Source: Nanobdellota archaeon (GTDB lineage Archaea > Nanobdellota > Nanobdellia > Pacearchaeales > GW2011-AR1). From it: a stretch of 6,524 bases of DNA. Below, piece by piece: positions 1-5,030 of this stretch. The stretch spans positions 1-6,524 of the forward strand of contig JAUYHR010000183.1 of the NCBI GenBank assembly GCA_030689875.1. Direction: 5' to 3'. Position 1 is the first letter of the stretch, and each line of letters opens with the position of its first letter. A model generated the notes under the pieces. The model was not told where the DNA came from, made no database searches, and saw only the letters and a list, made by a program, of their open reading frames with translations. The position numbers and the translations under genes are program-made.

Positions 1-556
1 AGAGGACAAAAGACAATTTGCAAAAGAAAAAATAAACTCAATGAATGCTGAAGAACTTGAAGAATTTCTAAAACAAAATAATTTAATCAAGGACGAAGGA
101 TCTCAGGAAGAGCAAACATCTCAATGTATTTTTTGTTCAATAATCTCAGGAGATATTCCCTCAACAAAAATAGATGAAAATGAAAATGTAATCGCTATAT
201 TAGAAATAAATCCTATTTCAAAAGGGCACACTTTAATAATTCCTAAAAATCACGACGACAAAATATCAAGGACAATTCTCTCTTTTGCAGAAAAAGTTTC
301 TAAAAGATTAAAAAAACAATTAAATCCAAAAAAAATAGAAACAGCACAATCAGAATTATTCGGGCATAAAATCTTGAATTTAATTCCTGTTTACAAAGAT
401 GAAAATATCAATTCCCCAAAACAAAAAGCAAGTCCAGAAGAACTTGAACAATTAAAACAGGAATTAGAAGAAAAACCAAAACCCAAGACAATCAAAAAAC
501 AAAAACCCCAAAAAATAAACGACAAAAAATTATGGTTACCAAAGAGGATTCCATAA
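1..556 (+). CDS. HIT-like protein with degenerate histidine triad (5' end outside window)
   Basis: The fold resembles the HIT (histidine triad) superfamily of nucleotide-binding hydrolases and transferases. Numbering from the ATG at 41, a zinc-type C29-x-x-C32 is followed by the usual HIT core S-G-D-I-P, a strand I-A-I-L-E-I-N-P and G-H63-T-L-I-I-P-K with H71 nearby. The place of the H-x-H-x-H motif is taken by H109-K-I-L-N113-L-I-P: only the first His remains, and the middle (nucleophile) and third His are Ile and Asn. The usual N-x-G/A-G-Q segment before the triad is also absent. Residues 127-165 form a Lys/Pro/Gln/Glu-rich tail, probably disordered. The frame is open to base 1 and its upstream codons look like the charged helix that precedes C-x-x-C in archaeal HIT proteins, so the true start probably lies outside the window; ATG 41 is the fallback. 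Probably not a normal HIT hydrolase; perhaps a nucleotide- or RNA-binding derivative. No evident link to the pilus genes. Confidence 0.75.
   Translation, partial: EDKRQFAKEKINSMNAEELEEFLKQNNLIKDEGSQEEQTSQCIFCSIISGDIPSTKIDENENVIAILEINPISKGHTLIIPKNHDDKISRTILSFAEKVSKRLKKQLNPKKIETAQSELFGHKILNLIPVYKDENINSPKQKASPEELEQLKQELEEKPKPKTIKKQKPQKINDKKLWLPKRIP
494..529 (-). terminator. possible T-rich terminator after the prepilin peptidase gene
   Basis: Read on the minus strand, the stretch just after the peptidase stop carries four T runs of five to six bases (529-524, 515-510, 505-501, 499-494). Several T runs in a row are the usual archaeal terminator signal. The same bases encode the Lys-rich tail of the convergent HIT-like gene, so the T richness has another explanation; the call rests on position. 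Confidence 0.3.
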
Positions 557-1369
557 CCAATTCATCCCAATCAAAACCAAAAAACTAATTAAAAAAACAG
601 GAACAAAAGGAACCCCTTGGCGAATTTTTATTTTTCTGTATTTCCTCTGGATTCTCTTTATATCTTCTCTGCTCAAACCTTCCCATTTTGCCTTGACAAC
701 ATTTCTTCCAATTTTAACATTACCATAAAGCCAGTCTCCCTCTCTTAATTTTTTAGTGCTTATTGTTTTAACAAGGCAAGAATTATCAACAGCTCTTGCA
801 AATAAAAAAATGTATGGGAAAATAAACACAAATGCTCCTGTCAAAAAAAACAAATTCTCAAAAAATCCAAAAATCATAAAGACCAATCCAAAAAACAAAA
901 GAACAAGAACATATTTTTTATTTTTTTTAATTTGTTTGGAAAATTCTCTTTTAAAAGATTTGAAATTCTTCAAAGCCATTACAACACTTATTACAGAACC
1001 ATAAACAGCCCCCGAAAACAAAAAAATCAAAAGAAACCAAATAAAAATTTTATAATTAACATAAAAACGTTCACTCAATGGCAAAACAGCCCCAAGAGCA
1101 ATCATAAGCTTTGCATCTCCTCCAGCAAACATTCTCCCATAATAAAGAACATTTCCTATAACAAAAAAAATCCCCAATCCAATTAATCCTTGATAAAAAA
1201 AATTAAAACCATTTTCAGAAAACAACGAATAAAAAAACCTAAAACCCAGTACAAAAATTATCAAGGAAAAATTAAGCCAATTTGCAACTTCCCTGTTTTT
1301 CAAATCCTGAACAGTTGCAAAAACAATCCAAACCAATGCAAGAGCTATTAAAAAAATTATTTCAAGCAT
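536..1369 (-). CDS. Archaeal A24-family prepilin (preflagellin-type) peptidase
   Basis: A membrane aspartyl protease that cuts the short positive leader from type IV pilin-like and archaellin-like precursors, on the cytoplasmic side of the membrane. In 277 residues it has the two catalytic aspartates of the family: D22 in Q-D-L-K-N-R-E-V-A-N-W after the first membrane helix, and D85 in F-A-G-G-D-A-K. The latter matches GxGD with Ala in the first Gly place, a variant that should be tolerated. Hydrophobic segments lie near 1-20, 33-50, 57-76, 106-131, 152-192 and 255-271. The C-terminal part, K-L-R-E-G-D-W-L (207-214), a basic stretch to about 250 and then G-V-P-F-V-P, looks like the archaeal A24 C-terminal domain. 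It is the last gene of the pilus cluster, so its likely substrates are the KG/RG-leader proteins encoded just upstream. A TATA box 25 bases ahead of the ATG and no Shine-Dalgarno suggest its own leaderless transcript. Its end overlaps the HIT-like gene by 21 bases. Confidence 0.9.
   Translation of the reverse strand: MLEIIFLIALALVWIVFATVQDLKNREVANWLNFSLIIFVLGFRFFYSLFSENGFNFFYQGLIGLGIFFVIGNVLYYGRMFAGGDAKLMIALGAVLPLSERFYVNYKIFIWFLLIFLFSGAVYGSVISVVMALKNFKSFKREFSKQIKKNKKYVLVLLFFGLVFMIFGFFENLFFLTGAFVFIFPYIFLFARAVDNSCLVKTISTKKLREGDWLYGNVKIGRNVVKAKWEGLSREDIKRIQRKYRKIKIRQGVPFVPVFLISFLVLIGMNWLWNPLW
607..635 (+). terminator. possible terminator after the HIT-like gene
   Basis: About 50 bases beyond the HIT stop, a short AAGG/CCTT inverted repeat with a 4-base loop is followed by two T runs (625-629 and 631-635). 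Archaeal termination mainly needs T runs, so this is a plausible end for the + transcript. It lies inside the opposing peptidase gene, where its sequence is also coding, so it may be coincidence. Confidence 0.22.
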
Positions 1370-1374
1370 TATTT

Positions 1375-1386
1375 AAAAAATAAAAC
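1375..1386 (-). terminator. possible T-rich terminator of the upstream pilus transcript
   Basis: On the minus strand GTTTTATTTTTT lies 15-26 bases after the stop of the 34-aa gene and before the peptidase ATG. It could end the pilin transcript. It also sits between the peptidase TATA box and its ATG, so the two units would be arranged terminator-inside-promoter. Supported only by base composition. Confidence 0.3.
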
Positions 1387-1390
1387 AGAA

Positions 1391-1398
1391 TTTATAAA
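1391..1398 (-). promoter_or_regulatory. TATA box for a leaderless peptidase mRNA
   Basis: TTTATAAA is centred about 25 bases before the peptidase ATG at 1369. That is the archaeal TATA-to-transcription-start distance, so the transcript would begin at or next to the ATG. No Shine-Dalgarno precedes this ATG, which agrees. The same spacing recurs at two other genes in this window. Confidence 0.6.
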
Positions 1399-1400
1399 AC

Positions 1401-1505
1401 CTATTTCTCGCTTCTTCTTTTTCCACCAGAACGATATGGAAATTTTTTTCTGTTCCTTTTCTTGTCTTTTCCTTTATTTCGTCTTTCAGAATCACTCCTC
1501 GCCAT
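1401..1505 (-). CDS. Small very basic protein, 34 aa
   Basis: Not recognised. An ATG eight bases after the pilin stop opens a 34-codon frame ending in TAG. It holds eight Lys and eight Arg against four acidic residues, with K-K-R-N-R-K-K (15-21), F-P-Y (22-24) and R-S-G-G-K-R-R (25-31). There is no membrane segment or leader. Such a composition suits a nucleic-acid- or ribosome-binding peptide more than a pilus part, although its place between pilin and peptidase genes would have it co-transcribed with the pilin. No good Shine-Dalgarno is seen; a GAGG lies about 15 bases upstream, inside the pilin end, so translation may depend on readthrough from the pilin. Without it there would be an unexplained gap of about 145 bases in an otherwise packed cluster. 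It could be a chance frame. Confidence 0.5.
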   Translation of the reverse strand: MARSDSERRNKGKDKKRNRKKFPYRSGGKRRSEK

Positions 1506-1513
1506 TTTAAGAA

Positions 1514-1891
1514 TTATGCCTCAGAAATACTAGGACAAGTTATTGTTGGACAAGCTTCAATTCCATATTTAGAATAATCAACTCCATTCACAGGCTCGTC
1601 AGAAGAAAATATTTGACATGTTCCTTTAACTTCGTTAATTCCTTCTGGCAAATCATCAGCCTTCAAAGTTCTTTCAAGATTACAATAATCATAAACACTT
1701 CCTGTTGAACATGCAGTGTTACAAGCTGTCACAACTGTCTGAACATTGTTTGTTGAAATCCATGGGGCAAGCTTACTCCAACCAACTGTGAATCCAACAA
1801 TAAGCATTACCAAAACAACAACTCCGAGAATAATTAAAATAATTGCATTAGTGCTTAACCCTTGTCCCCTCTTATCCTCTTTTCTAATCAT
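1514..1891 (-). CDS. Type IV pilin-like protein with six cysteines, candidate major pilin
   Basis: A prepilin with a class III-type leader. From the ATG at 1891 (125 aa) the leader M-I-R-K-E-D-K-R-G9 is followed by Q-G-L-S-T-N-A-I and a hydrophobic helix (about 17-38) that would form the filament core. The exported domain has cysteines at 57, 61, 70, 92, 114 and 119, an even number suited to three disulfides outside the cell, plus motifs G-W-S-K-L-A-P-W and N-L-E-R-T-L. K-R-G-Q-G-L-S-T-N-A with A-C-S-T and C-x-L-E-R-x-L matches my memory of a pilin family common in DPANN archaea. The frame is open back to ATGs at 1897, 1933 and 1960, but the 1960 start would give an implausibly long leader. 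A TATA box 25 bases before 1891 supports a leaderless start there; 1897 is possible. Having its own promoter, this is the best candidate for the abundant subunit. Confidence 0.85.
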   Translation of the reverse strand: MIRKEDKRGQGLSTNAIILIILGVVVLVMLIVGFTVGWSKLAPWISTNNVQTVVTACNTACSTGSVYDYCNLERTLKADDLPEGINEVKGTCQIFSSDEPVNGVDYSKYGIEACPTITCPSISEA

Positions 1892-1911
1892 ATTCATTTT
1901 AAGAAAGTTTA

Positions 1912-1920
1912 ATTTATAAA
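1912..1920 (-). promoter_or_regulatory. TATA box for a leaderless pilin mRNA
   Basis: TTTATAAAT is centred 25 bases before the ATG at 1891 and lies in the gap after the previous gene's stop. The spacing predicts transcription starting at that ATG. No Shine-Dalgarno sits at a useful distance from 1891 or 1897. It decides the pilin start and would allow the pilin to be made independently of the upstream minor subunits. Confidence 0.6.
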
Positions 1921-1925
1921 CATTT

Positions 1926-2297
1926 TTATTCATCACCCAAATCAAAATTATATTTGACAAACAATATCCTATTATTTCCCCTAATAAAAGTCCCGTTTAT
2001 AACCCTTAAATCTTTGTCGCCTAAAAAAACAATATCATCAGGAAGATAATAACTCATCGTTAATCCTTCATTAAAAACTTTCATTTCCTGAAAAGAATCT
2101 TTCTCAAGATTATTATAGAATTTAATTTCTTCTGAAAAATAACCAACTTTTTCTATTATCTTTATATTAACAAATTCTCCTTTAGAATTTTTACCTGAAA
2201 TATAAAAACTAAAAATAGCCAGAGAACAAACTGCCAAAACTCCCAAAACCAAAATAGTCACAGGAATGTCTCCTCGTTTATTTATCATAGATTTCAT
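1926..2297 (-). CDS. Pilin-like (minor pilin/pseudopilin) membrane protein, 123 aa
   Basis: A short class III-type leader M-K-S-M-I-N-K-R-G9 precedes D-I-P-V-T-I-L-V-L-G-V-L-A-V-C and a single hydrophobic helix to about residue 33. A soluble domain of about 90 residues follows, with a charged, probably helical part (45-75) and a β-rich end including V-I-N-G-T-F and R-I-L-F-V-K-Y. The domain past the helix has no cysteine, unlike several neighbours. Expected fate: cleavage by the A24 peptidase and insertion as a minor subunit with its domain outside. The first ATG overlaps the previous stop as ATGA and has a Shine-Dalgarno (GGTG, six bases away), which favours it over the ATG three codons later. 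Specific role unknown. Confidence 0.82.
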   Translation of the reverse strand: MKSMINKRGDIPVTILVLGVLAVCSLAIFSFYISGKNSKGEFVNIKIIEKVGYFSEEIKFYNNLEKDSFQEMKVFNEGLTMSYYLPDDIVFLGDKDLRVINGTFIRGNNRILFVKYNFDLGDE

Positions 2298-2809
2298 TTA
2301 CTCCACCCCTTCAAAATCATCTGAACAGATTTATTTTGTGTTAGTGAAAATTCTTGAATAATTAAAGAAACACTTTTATGATTTATGTCCCCTCCTGTAG
2401 AGCTAACAGGCCTCTCATTAAAATAATCATTTTTCAGAGCAGGCAATAATTTCCTATCCAAAACAATCCCTATCCAAACAGCATTATATTCTTCCAGAAA
2501 AACATCTCTCTCGTAAAACTCCTCAAAAATTTTCAGTCCGAGATTCCCGTTAAATTCATTTAAATTTTCCTCGTCTTTTAATTGCTCAAAAACAATTTTC
2601 CCATTTGAATCCTTCATCAATAAATAAGAAAAAAAAGATTTAGAAGCCAAAACATCTGCAACAGAATTTTCTTTTATCTCGCTATTTGAACTATTGGAAA
2701 AAACCTGCGTAACAAAAACAGAGATAATCAAAATCACCACTATGATAACTGTTGCAACTAACCAAGTTATTGTTTCGCCTGTTTGTCCTCTATTATGATT
2801 ACTGAACAT
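2294..2809 (-). CDS. Pilin-like membrane protein, 171 aa
   Basis: The leader M-F-S-N-H-N-R-G8 has a cleavage site before Q-T-G-E, giving a Glu four residues into the mature chain, close to the Glu5 common in type IV pilins. The helix runs over about 14-36. The exported part contains A-S-K-S-F-F-S-Y-L-L (55-64), a conserved-looking N-E-F-N-G-N-L-G-L-K-I-F (84-95) and a β segment A-V-W-I-G-I-V-L-D (110-118). No cysteines. It lacks a Shine-Dalgarno; its ATG lies 11 bases inside the previous gene, and its TGA overlaps the next ATG, so translation is probably coupled on both sides. Likely a minor pilin trimmed by the A24 peptidase; exact role not known. Confidence 0.82.
   Translation of the reverse strand: MFSNHNRGQTGETITWLVATVIIVVILIISVFVTQVFSNSSNSEIKENSVADVLASKSFFSYLLMKDSNGKIVFEQLKDEENLNEFNGNLGLKIFEEFYERDVFLEEYNAVWIGIVLDRKLLPALKNDYFNERPVSSTGGDINHKSVSLIIQEFSLTQNKSVQMILKGWSK
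2301..2309 (-). promoter_or_regulatory. Shine-Dalgarno that decides the 123-aa gene start
   Basis: GGGGTGGAG in the last codons of the preceding gene contains GGTG six bases before the ATG at 2297. For the alternative ATG at 2288 the spacing would be about 15 bases, so it supports the upstream start and reinitiation at the ATGA overlap. Confidence 0.55.
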
Positions 2810-3311
2810 TTTTTTCTATTTTTCTTACAATACTTAAAATTTTTATTTTGTACTGATTATCATTTTTGTCAAGAGAGTAAAATTCTCTTTCAACACATTT
2901 TGGAAATCCTTCTCCGTTTTTATCACAAAAATCTTTAAGATTTTTGTTTCCAACAGAAAATTCAGAAACAAGAACATCATTTGAAAATCCATAAATTTCT
3001 ATTTGTGAATAAAATTGTTCTTGCTCTCCCCACCCATAAACATCTTCAACATTAAAAGTCAAACTGCATTCACTTAAGAAATTATCCTTAAAACTTTCTT
3101 CAAAAACAGTTTGTTTCAAATATCCTCCTTGGGCCAAGCATTCGGAGATTTTGTCAGTCAATAAATCCGCTTCCATTTTTCTGACATCATAAGGTTTCCC
3201 ATAAAAAACAGCAACCATGTAAACAATCGCTGCAGCAACTATGAACAAAATAGCAAACCAATACACAGAGATTACTTTCTCTCCTTTGCGATTTCTTAAA
3301 ATTTTCATCAT
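2799..3311 (-). CDS. Pilin-like membrane protein, 170 aa, four cysteines
   Basis: A longer leader M-M-K-I-L-R-N-R-K-G10 precedes E-K-V-I-S-V-Y-W-F and a hydrophobic helix to about 38. Next comes Y-G-K-P-Y-D-V-R-K-M-E-A-D (37-49), then cysteines 58, 82, 129 and 139, the last in F-P-K-C-V-E-R-E-F-Y-S-L-D. The helix followed by F-Y-G-K-P-Y-D-V-R and then an x-C-L segment recalls a minor-pilin family I have seen beside tad/type IV genes in DPANN archaea; that is memory, not a search. Four cysteines would allow two disulfides outside the cell. A GTGA in the last codons of the previous gene is a suitable Shine-Dalgarno. Two consecutive ATGs (3311, 3308) are both usable. Confidence 0.83.
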   Translation of the reverse strand: MMKILRNRKGEKVISVYWFAILFIVAAAIVYMVAVFYGKPYDVRKMEADLLTDKISECLAQGGYLKQTVFEESFKDNFLSECSLTFNVEDVYGWGEQEQFYSQIEIYGFSNDVLVSEFSVGNKNLKDFCDKNGEGFPKCVEREFYSLDKNDNQYKIKILSIVRKIEKNVQ

Positions 3312-3312
3312 T

Positions 3313-3696
3313 TTAATTCACAGTAATAACATACTCTCCTTTATTTATGTCATCAAGGTATGTTGAAACATCAACATCATTAAAAAAAGAATATGAATAA
3401 CCTCCTTTTTCTCTTAATTTAACTGTGACAATATTTCCAACAACTTCAATTATTTTTCCTTCAAATTCTTCACTGTCTGCTTTTTCAAGAGCATCCTTAA
3501 CATTGAGATGAATTTCCATCCCAGGTTTTGCAGAATCAATCATTAATGCAATCTGTTTTGCATATTTCTCCTCCAAAACAGCAGCTCCTCCAACTTTTGA
3601 AAAAAGAAAAAAAATTAAAATCAAAAGAAAAATCAAATTAAGAACAATAAAAATAATATTCTCTGCCAAGATAACTCCTTTTTTATTTTTTTTCAT
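3313..3696 (-). CDS. Pilin-like membrane protein, 127 aa, with N-terminal KKG leader and Glu5
   Basis: The leader M-K-K-N-K-K-G7 is followed by V-I-L-A-E12, placing Glu at mature position 5 as in classical type IV pilins, where it pairs with the neighbouring subunit's N-terminus. The helix runs to about residue 33. After G-G-A-A-V-L-E-E the protein has Y-A-K-Q-I-A-L-M-I-D-S-A-K-P-G-M (45-60), a distinctive block, then β-strands (80-93) and K-L-R-E-K-G-G-Y-S-Y-S-F-F (93-105). No cysteines. The block 45-60 seems a hallmark of a conserved DPANN family whose job is unknown. GTGA nine bases before the ATG is an acceptable Shine-Dalgarno. The 17-base gap before it is among the few non-overlapping junctions in the cluster. 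Confidence 0.84.
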   Translation of the reverse strand: MKKNKKGVILAENIIFIVLNLIFLLILIFFLFSKVGGAAVLEEKYAKQIALMIDSAKPGMEIHLNVKDALEKADSEEFEGKIIEVVGNIVTVKLREKGGYSYSFFNDVDVSTYLDDINKGEYVITVN

Positions 3697-3713
3697 TTTT
3701 ACTTTTCACAATA

Positions 3714-4304
3714 CTAAGCCTTAGTTATAAATTCATCGCAATCCAGTTTTGAAACAACCTCGTCAGATTTGATAATTTGCGCTGAAATAAAATCATTCTC
3801 CCCTGTCATCCCTGTAATTATAGAATATTTTTCAGCAGTTAATATTTTTTCTCCTTCAAAATTAATCTCTGGAAATTCTTCTTGTATTTTGTCATCAAAT
3901 TTTATAATAGAGCAAATTGCACACTGATTTCCCACAATAATGTCTAGTTTCCAAGAATATCCTATATAATCTACTTTTTCCTCTCCAAACATCCACCAAC
4001 AATCATCAATCTCTTGTTTAATTGCTTTGGAAATTTCTTCTTCTGTTTTTGCATTAGTTTTTATTGTTTGTGTAAAAGCTGAACAATCTTCTCCTCCTGA
4101 AATGCAAACATAATTTGTCCTACAATCTAAAGAACCAATTATTTTAGACTGAGATCTTAGAACAACAGAGTTATGACAAATTTCTTTATCAGAAGTTTCT
4201 CCAAGATTCAATCTCCACAACAAAAAAAGAATAACTGCAAAACTCGCGATTAAAACAATCAAAATTACTAATTGTTGTGTTGTCAGCTCTCCTTTATTAT
4301 TCAT
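3714..4304 (-). CDS. Pilin-like protein with C-W-W-M-F-G-E motif, 196 aa
   Basis: The leader M-N-N-K-G5 is followed by E-L-T-T-Q-Q-L-V and a helix to about 30, then R-L-N-L-G-E-T-S-D-K-E-I-C-H-N-S-V (31-47). The exported domain has eight cysteines (43, 61, 67, 74, 102, 128, 131, 189), with L-D-C-R-T-N-Y-V-C-I-S-G-G-E-D-C, C102-W-W-M-F-G-E and C128-A-I-C. Such dense motifs suggest strong structural constraint, with disulfides or a metal site possible at C-x-x-C. It resembles a DPANN family I recall with the same C-W-W-M-F-G-E motif; function unknown. The frame stays open 23 codons further upstream to 4373, but that start would overlap the 33-aa gene and put a Cys-rich segment before the leader, so ATG 4304, joined to the previous stop as TAATG, is chosen. 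Confidence 0.85.
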   Translation of the reverse strand: MNNKGELTTQQLVILIVLIASFAVILFLLWRLNLGETSDKEICHNSVVLRSQSKIIGSLDCRTNYVCISGGEDCSAFTQTIKTNAKTEEEISKAIKQEIDDCWWMFGEEKVDYIGYSWKLDIIVGNQCAICSIIKFDDKIQEEFPEINFEGEKILTAEKYSIITGMTGENDFISAQIIKSDEVVSKLDCDEFITKA

Positions 4305-4405
4305 TACATTGCCCCCAATTTTTTTAACATGAAATATAATCCTGCCAAAGCTAATGCAAAAAATGCAATCCACATTAAATATTTTGCCAATTCGTCAAGA
4401 TTCAT
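4304..4405 (-). CDS. Small single-pass membrane protein, 33 aa
   Basis: An ATG overlapping the previous TGA as ATGA opens a 34-codon frame, whose TAA overlaps the next ATG as TAATG. Both junctions being exact stop-start overlaps is strong evidence that it is translated. The product is a short acidic N-terminus (M-N-L-D-E-L-A-K), one membrane helix of about 19 residues (9-27) with alternating Ala and Leu/Phe, and K-K-L-G-A-M at the end. No KG/RG leader, so it should not be a peptidase substrate. Probable role: an assembly or stabilising micro-protein of the pilus platform, or a leaderless mini-pilin. Function not recognised. Confidence 0.75.
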   Translation of the reverse strand: MNLDELAKYLMWIAFFALALAGLYFMLKKLGAM

Positions 4406-4866
4406 TTTAAAGTAATTTTTTTATTTTCATAATCAATATTTAATTTTATAGAAGGGCTTTTTATCTCAATAGGCGAGGGAGAATTTACTCCAACAACAAA
4501 TAAATCAGGGTTTTCCTTGCAAATTCCCAAATCATTGCAATCTTCAAGCCCACTTCCAAACCATGAATCATCACAAATGCAAAGACAAGAACTCCATTCA
4601 AGATTTGAACACTGCAAAGGAATTTCTTCTCCAGTATTCCACGAAATTAAATTCCATCCATCAGGATTAAAGATTTCAACTTCAACAATTCCAACATTCA
4701 TCTCATCAATCAGATGATTCAAAGATGATTTTGCTAATTCCAAATCATTTTCATCTTGATTATTAAGATACAATGAAGCCAAAAGATAAACTAAAAAAGT
4801 AATAGAAATTACAGCAATAACTATTTTCAAAGTTTCTTCTGCAAGTAAAAATCCTTTTTTGTTCAT
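4402..4866 (-). CDS. Cys-rich pilin-like protein, 154 aa, with L-A-E-E-T N-terminus
   Basis: The leader M-N-K-K-G5 precedes F-L-L-A-E10, giving Glu at mature position 5, and the helix continues to about 33. The outer domain has V-E-V-E-I-F-N-P-D-G-W (61-71) and a compact cysteine group C86-x7-C94-x-C96-x-C98-x11-C110-x5-C116, and ends with a β-rich I-K-L-N-I-D-Y-E-N-K-K-I-T (140-152). Six cysteines in 31 residues suggest a small disulfide-bonded or metal-binding knot displayed on the filament. The ATG overlaps the stop of the 55-aa gene (ATGA) and no Shine-Dalgarno is present, so translation likely follows on from that gene. Likely a minor pilin, possibly at the tip; that role is inference. 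Confidence 0.85.
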   Translation of the reverse strand: MNKKGFLLAEETLKIVIAVISITFLVYLLASLYLNNQDENDLELAKSSLNHLIDEMNVGIVEVEIFNPDGWNLISWNTGEEIPLQCSNLEWSSCLCICDDSWFGSGLEDCNDLGICKENPDLFVVGVNSPSPIEIKSPSIKLNIDYENKKITLK

Positions 4867-5030
4867 TTTATCAAACCAAAAATAACTCCCACACTTTCAT
4901 TTCCAGGAAGATTTCTAAAAAAATCAATTATATTATTTTTAAAAAAAAGATATAATCCTCCAACTACTGCAACTACCACAAAAATCCCAAGAATTATTTT
5001 TATCAATTGCCCGATAGTAAGCTCAGCCAT
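4863..5030 (-). CDS. Small leaderless pilin-like membrane protein, 55 aa
   Basis: The frame starts at an ATG with the strongest Shine-Dalgarno in the window and stops in an ATGA overlap with the next gene, so it is very probably translated. The protein begins M-A-E-L-T-I-G-Q-L and has one helix (about 9-30) followed by F-F-K-N-N-I-I-D-F-F-R-N-L-P-G (29-43) and a short tail. There is no positive leader before E-L-T. Yet E-L-T-x-x-Q-L matches the mature start of the 196-aa pilin-like protein (E-L-T-T-Q-Q-L), so it looks like an already processed mini-pilin. An amphipathic membrane-skimming segment after the helix resembles the end of the 61-aa neighbour. Its start lies 28 bases inside that gene. 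Role not recognised. Confidence 0.8.
   Translation of the reverse strand: MAELTIGQLIKIILGIFVVVAVVGGLYLFFKNNIIDFFRNLPGNESVGVIFGLIK

Noticed and set aside
756..1186. Two overlapping + strand frames of 82 and 84 codons (756-1004 and 932-1186)
   Set aside because: They lie wholly opposite the well-supported prepilin peptidase gene and their products have low-complexity Lys/Asn-rich composition without domains.
1501..1540. A promoter for the 34-aa basic ORF
   Set aside because: Only a poor TAGTATTT-like match inside the pilin end was seen at the right distance.
3724..3731. TTTATAAC as a TATA box for the 127-aa gene
   Set aside because: It lies inside the preceding coding region, is about 31 bases from the ATG at 3696, and a Shine-Dalgarno is present instead. 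Possible, but weaker than the three reported.
4305..4373. N-terminal extension of the 196-aa protein to an ATG at 4373
   Set aside because: It would overlap the 33-aa gene and put a non-leader sequence before a perfect M-N-N-K-G leader that starts at a TAATG junction.
4517..4717. A + strand frame of 66 codons
   Set aside because: It is antisense to the Cys-rich 154-aa gene and has no recognisable feature.
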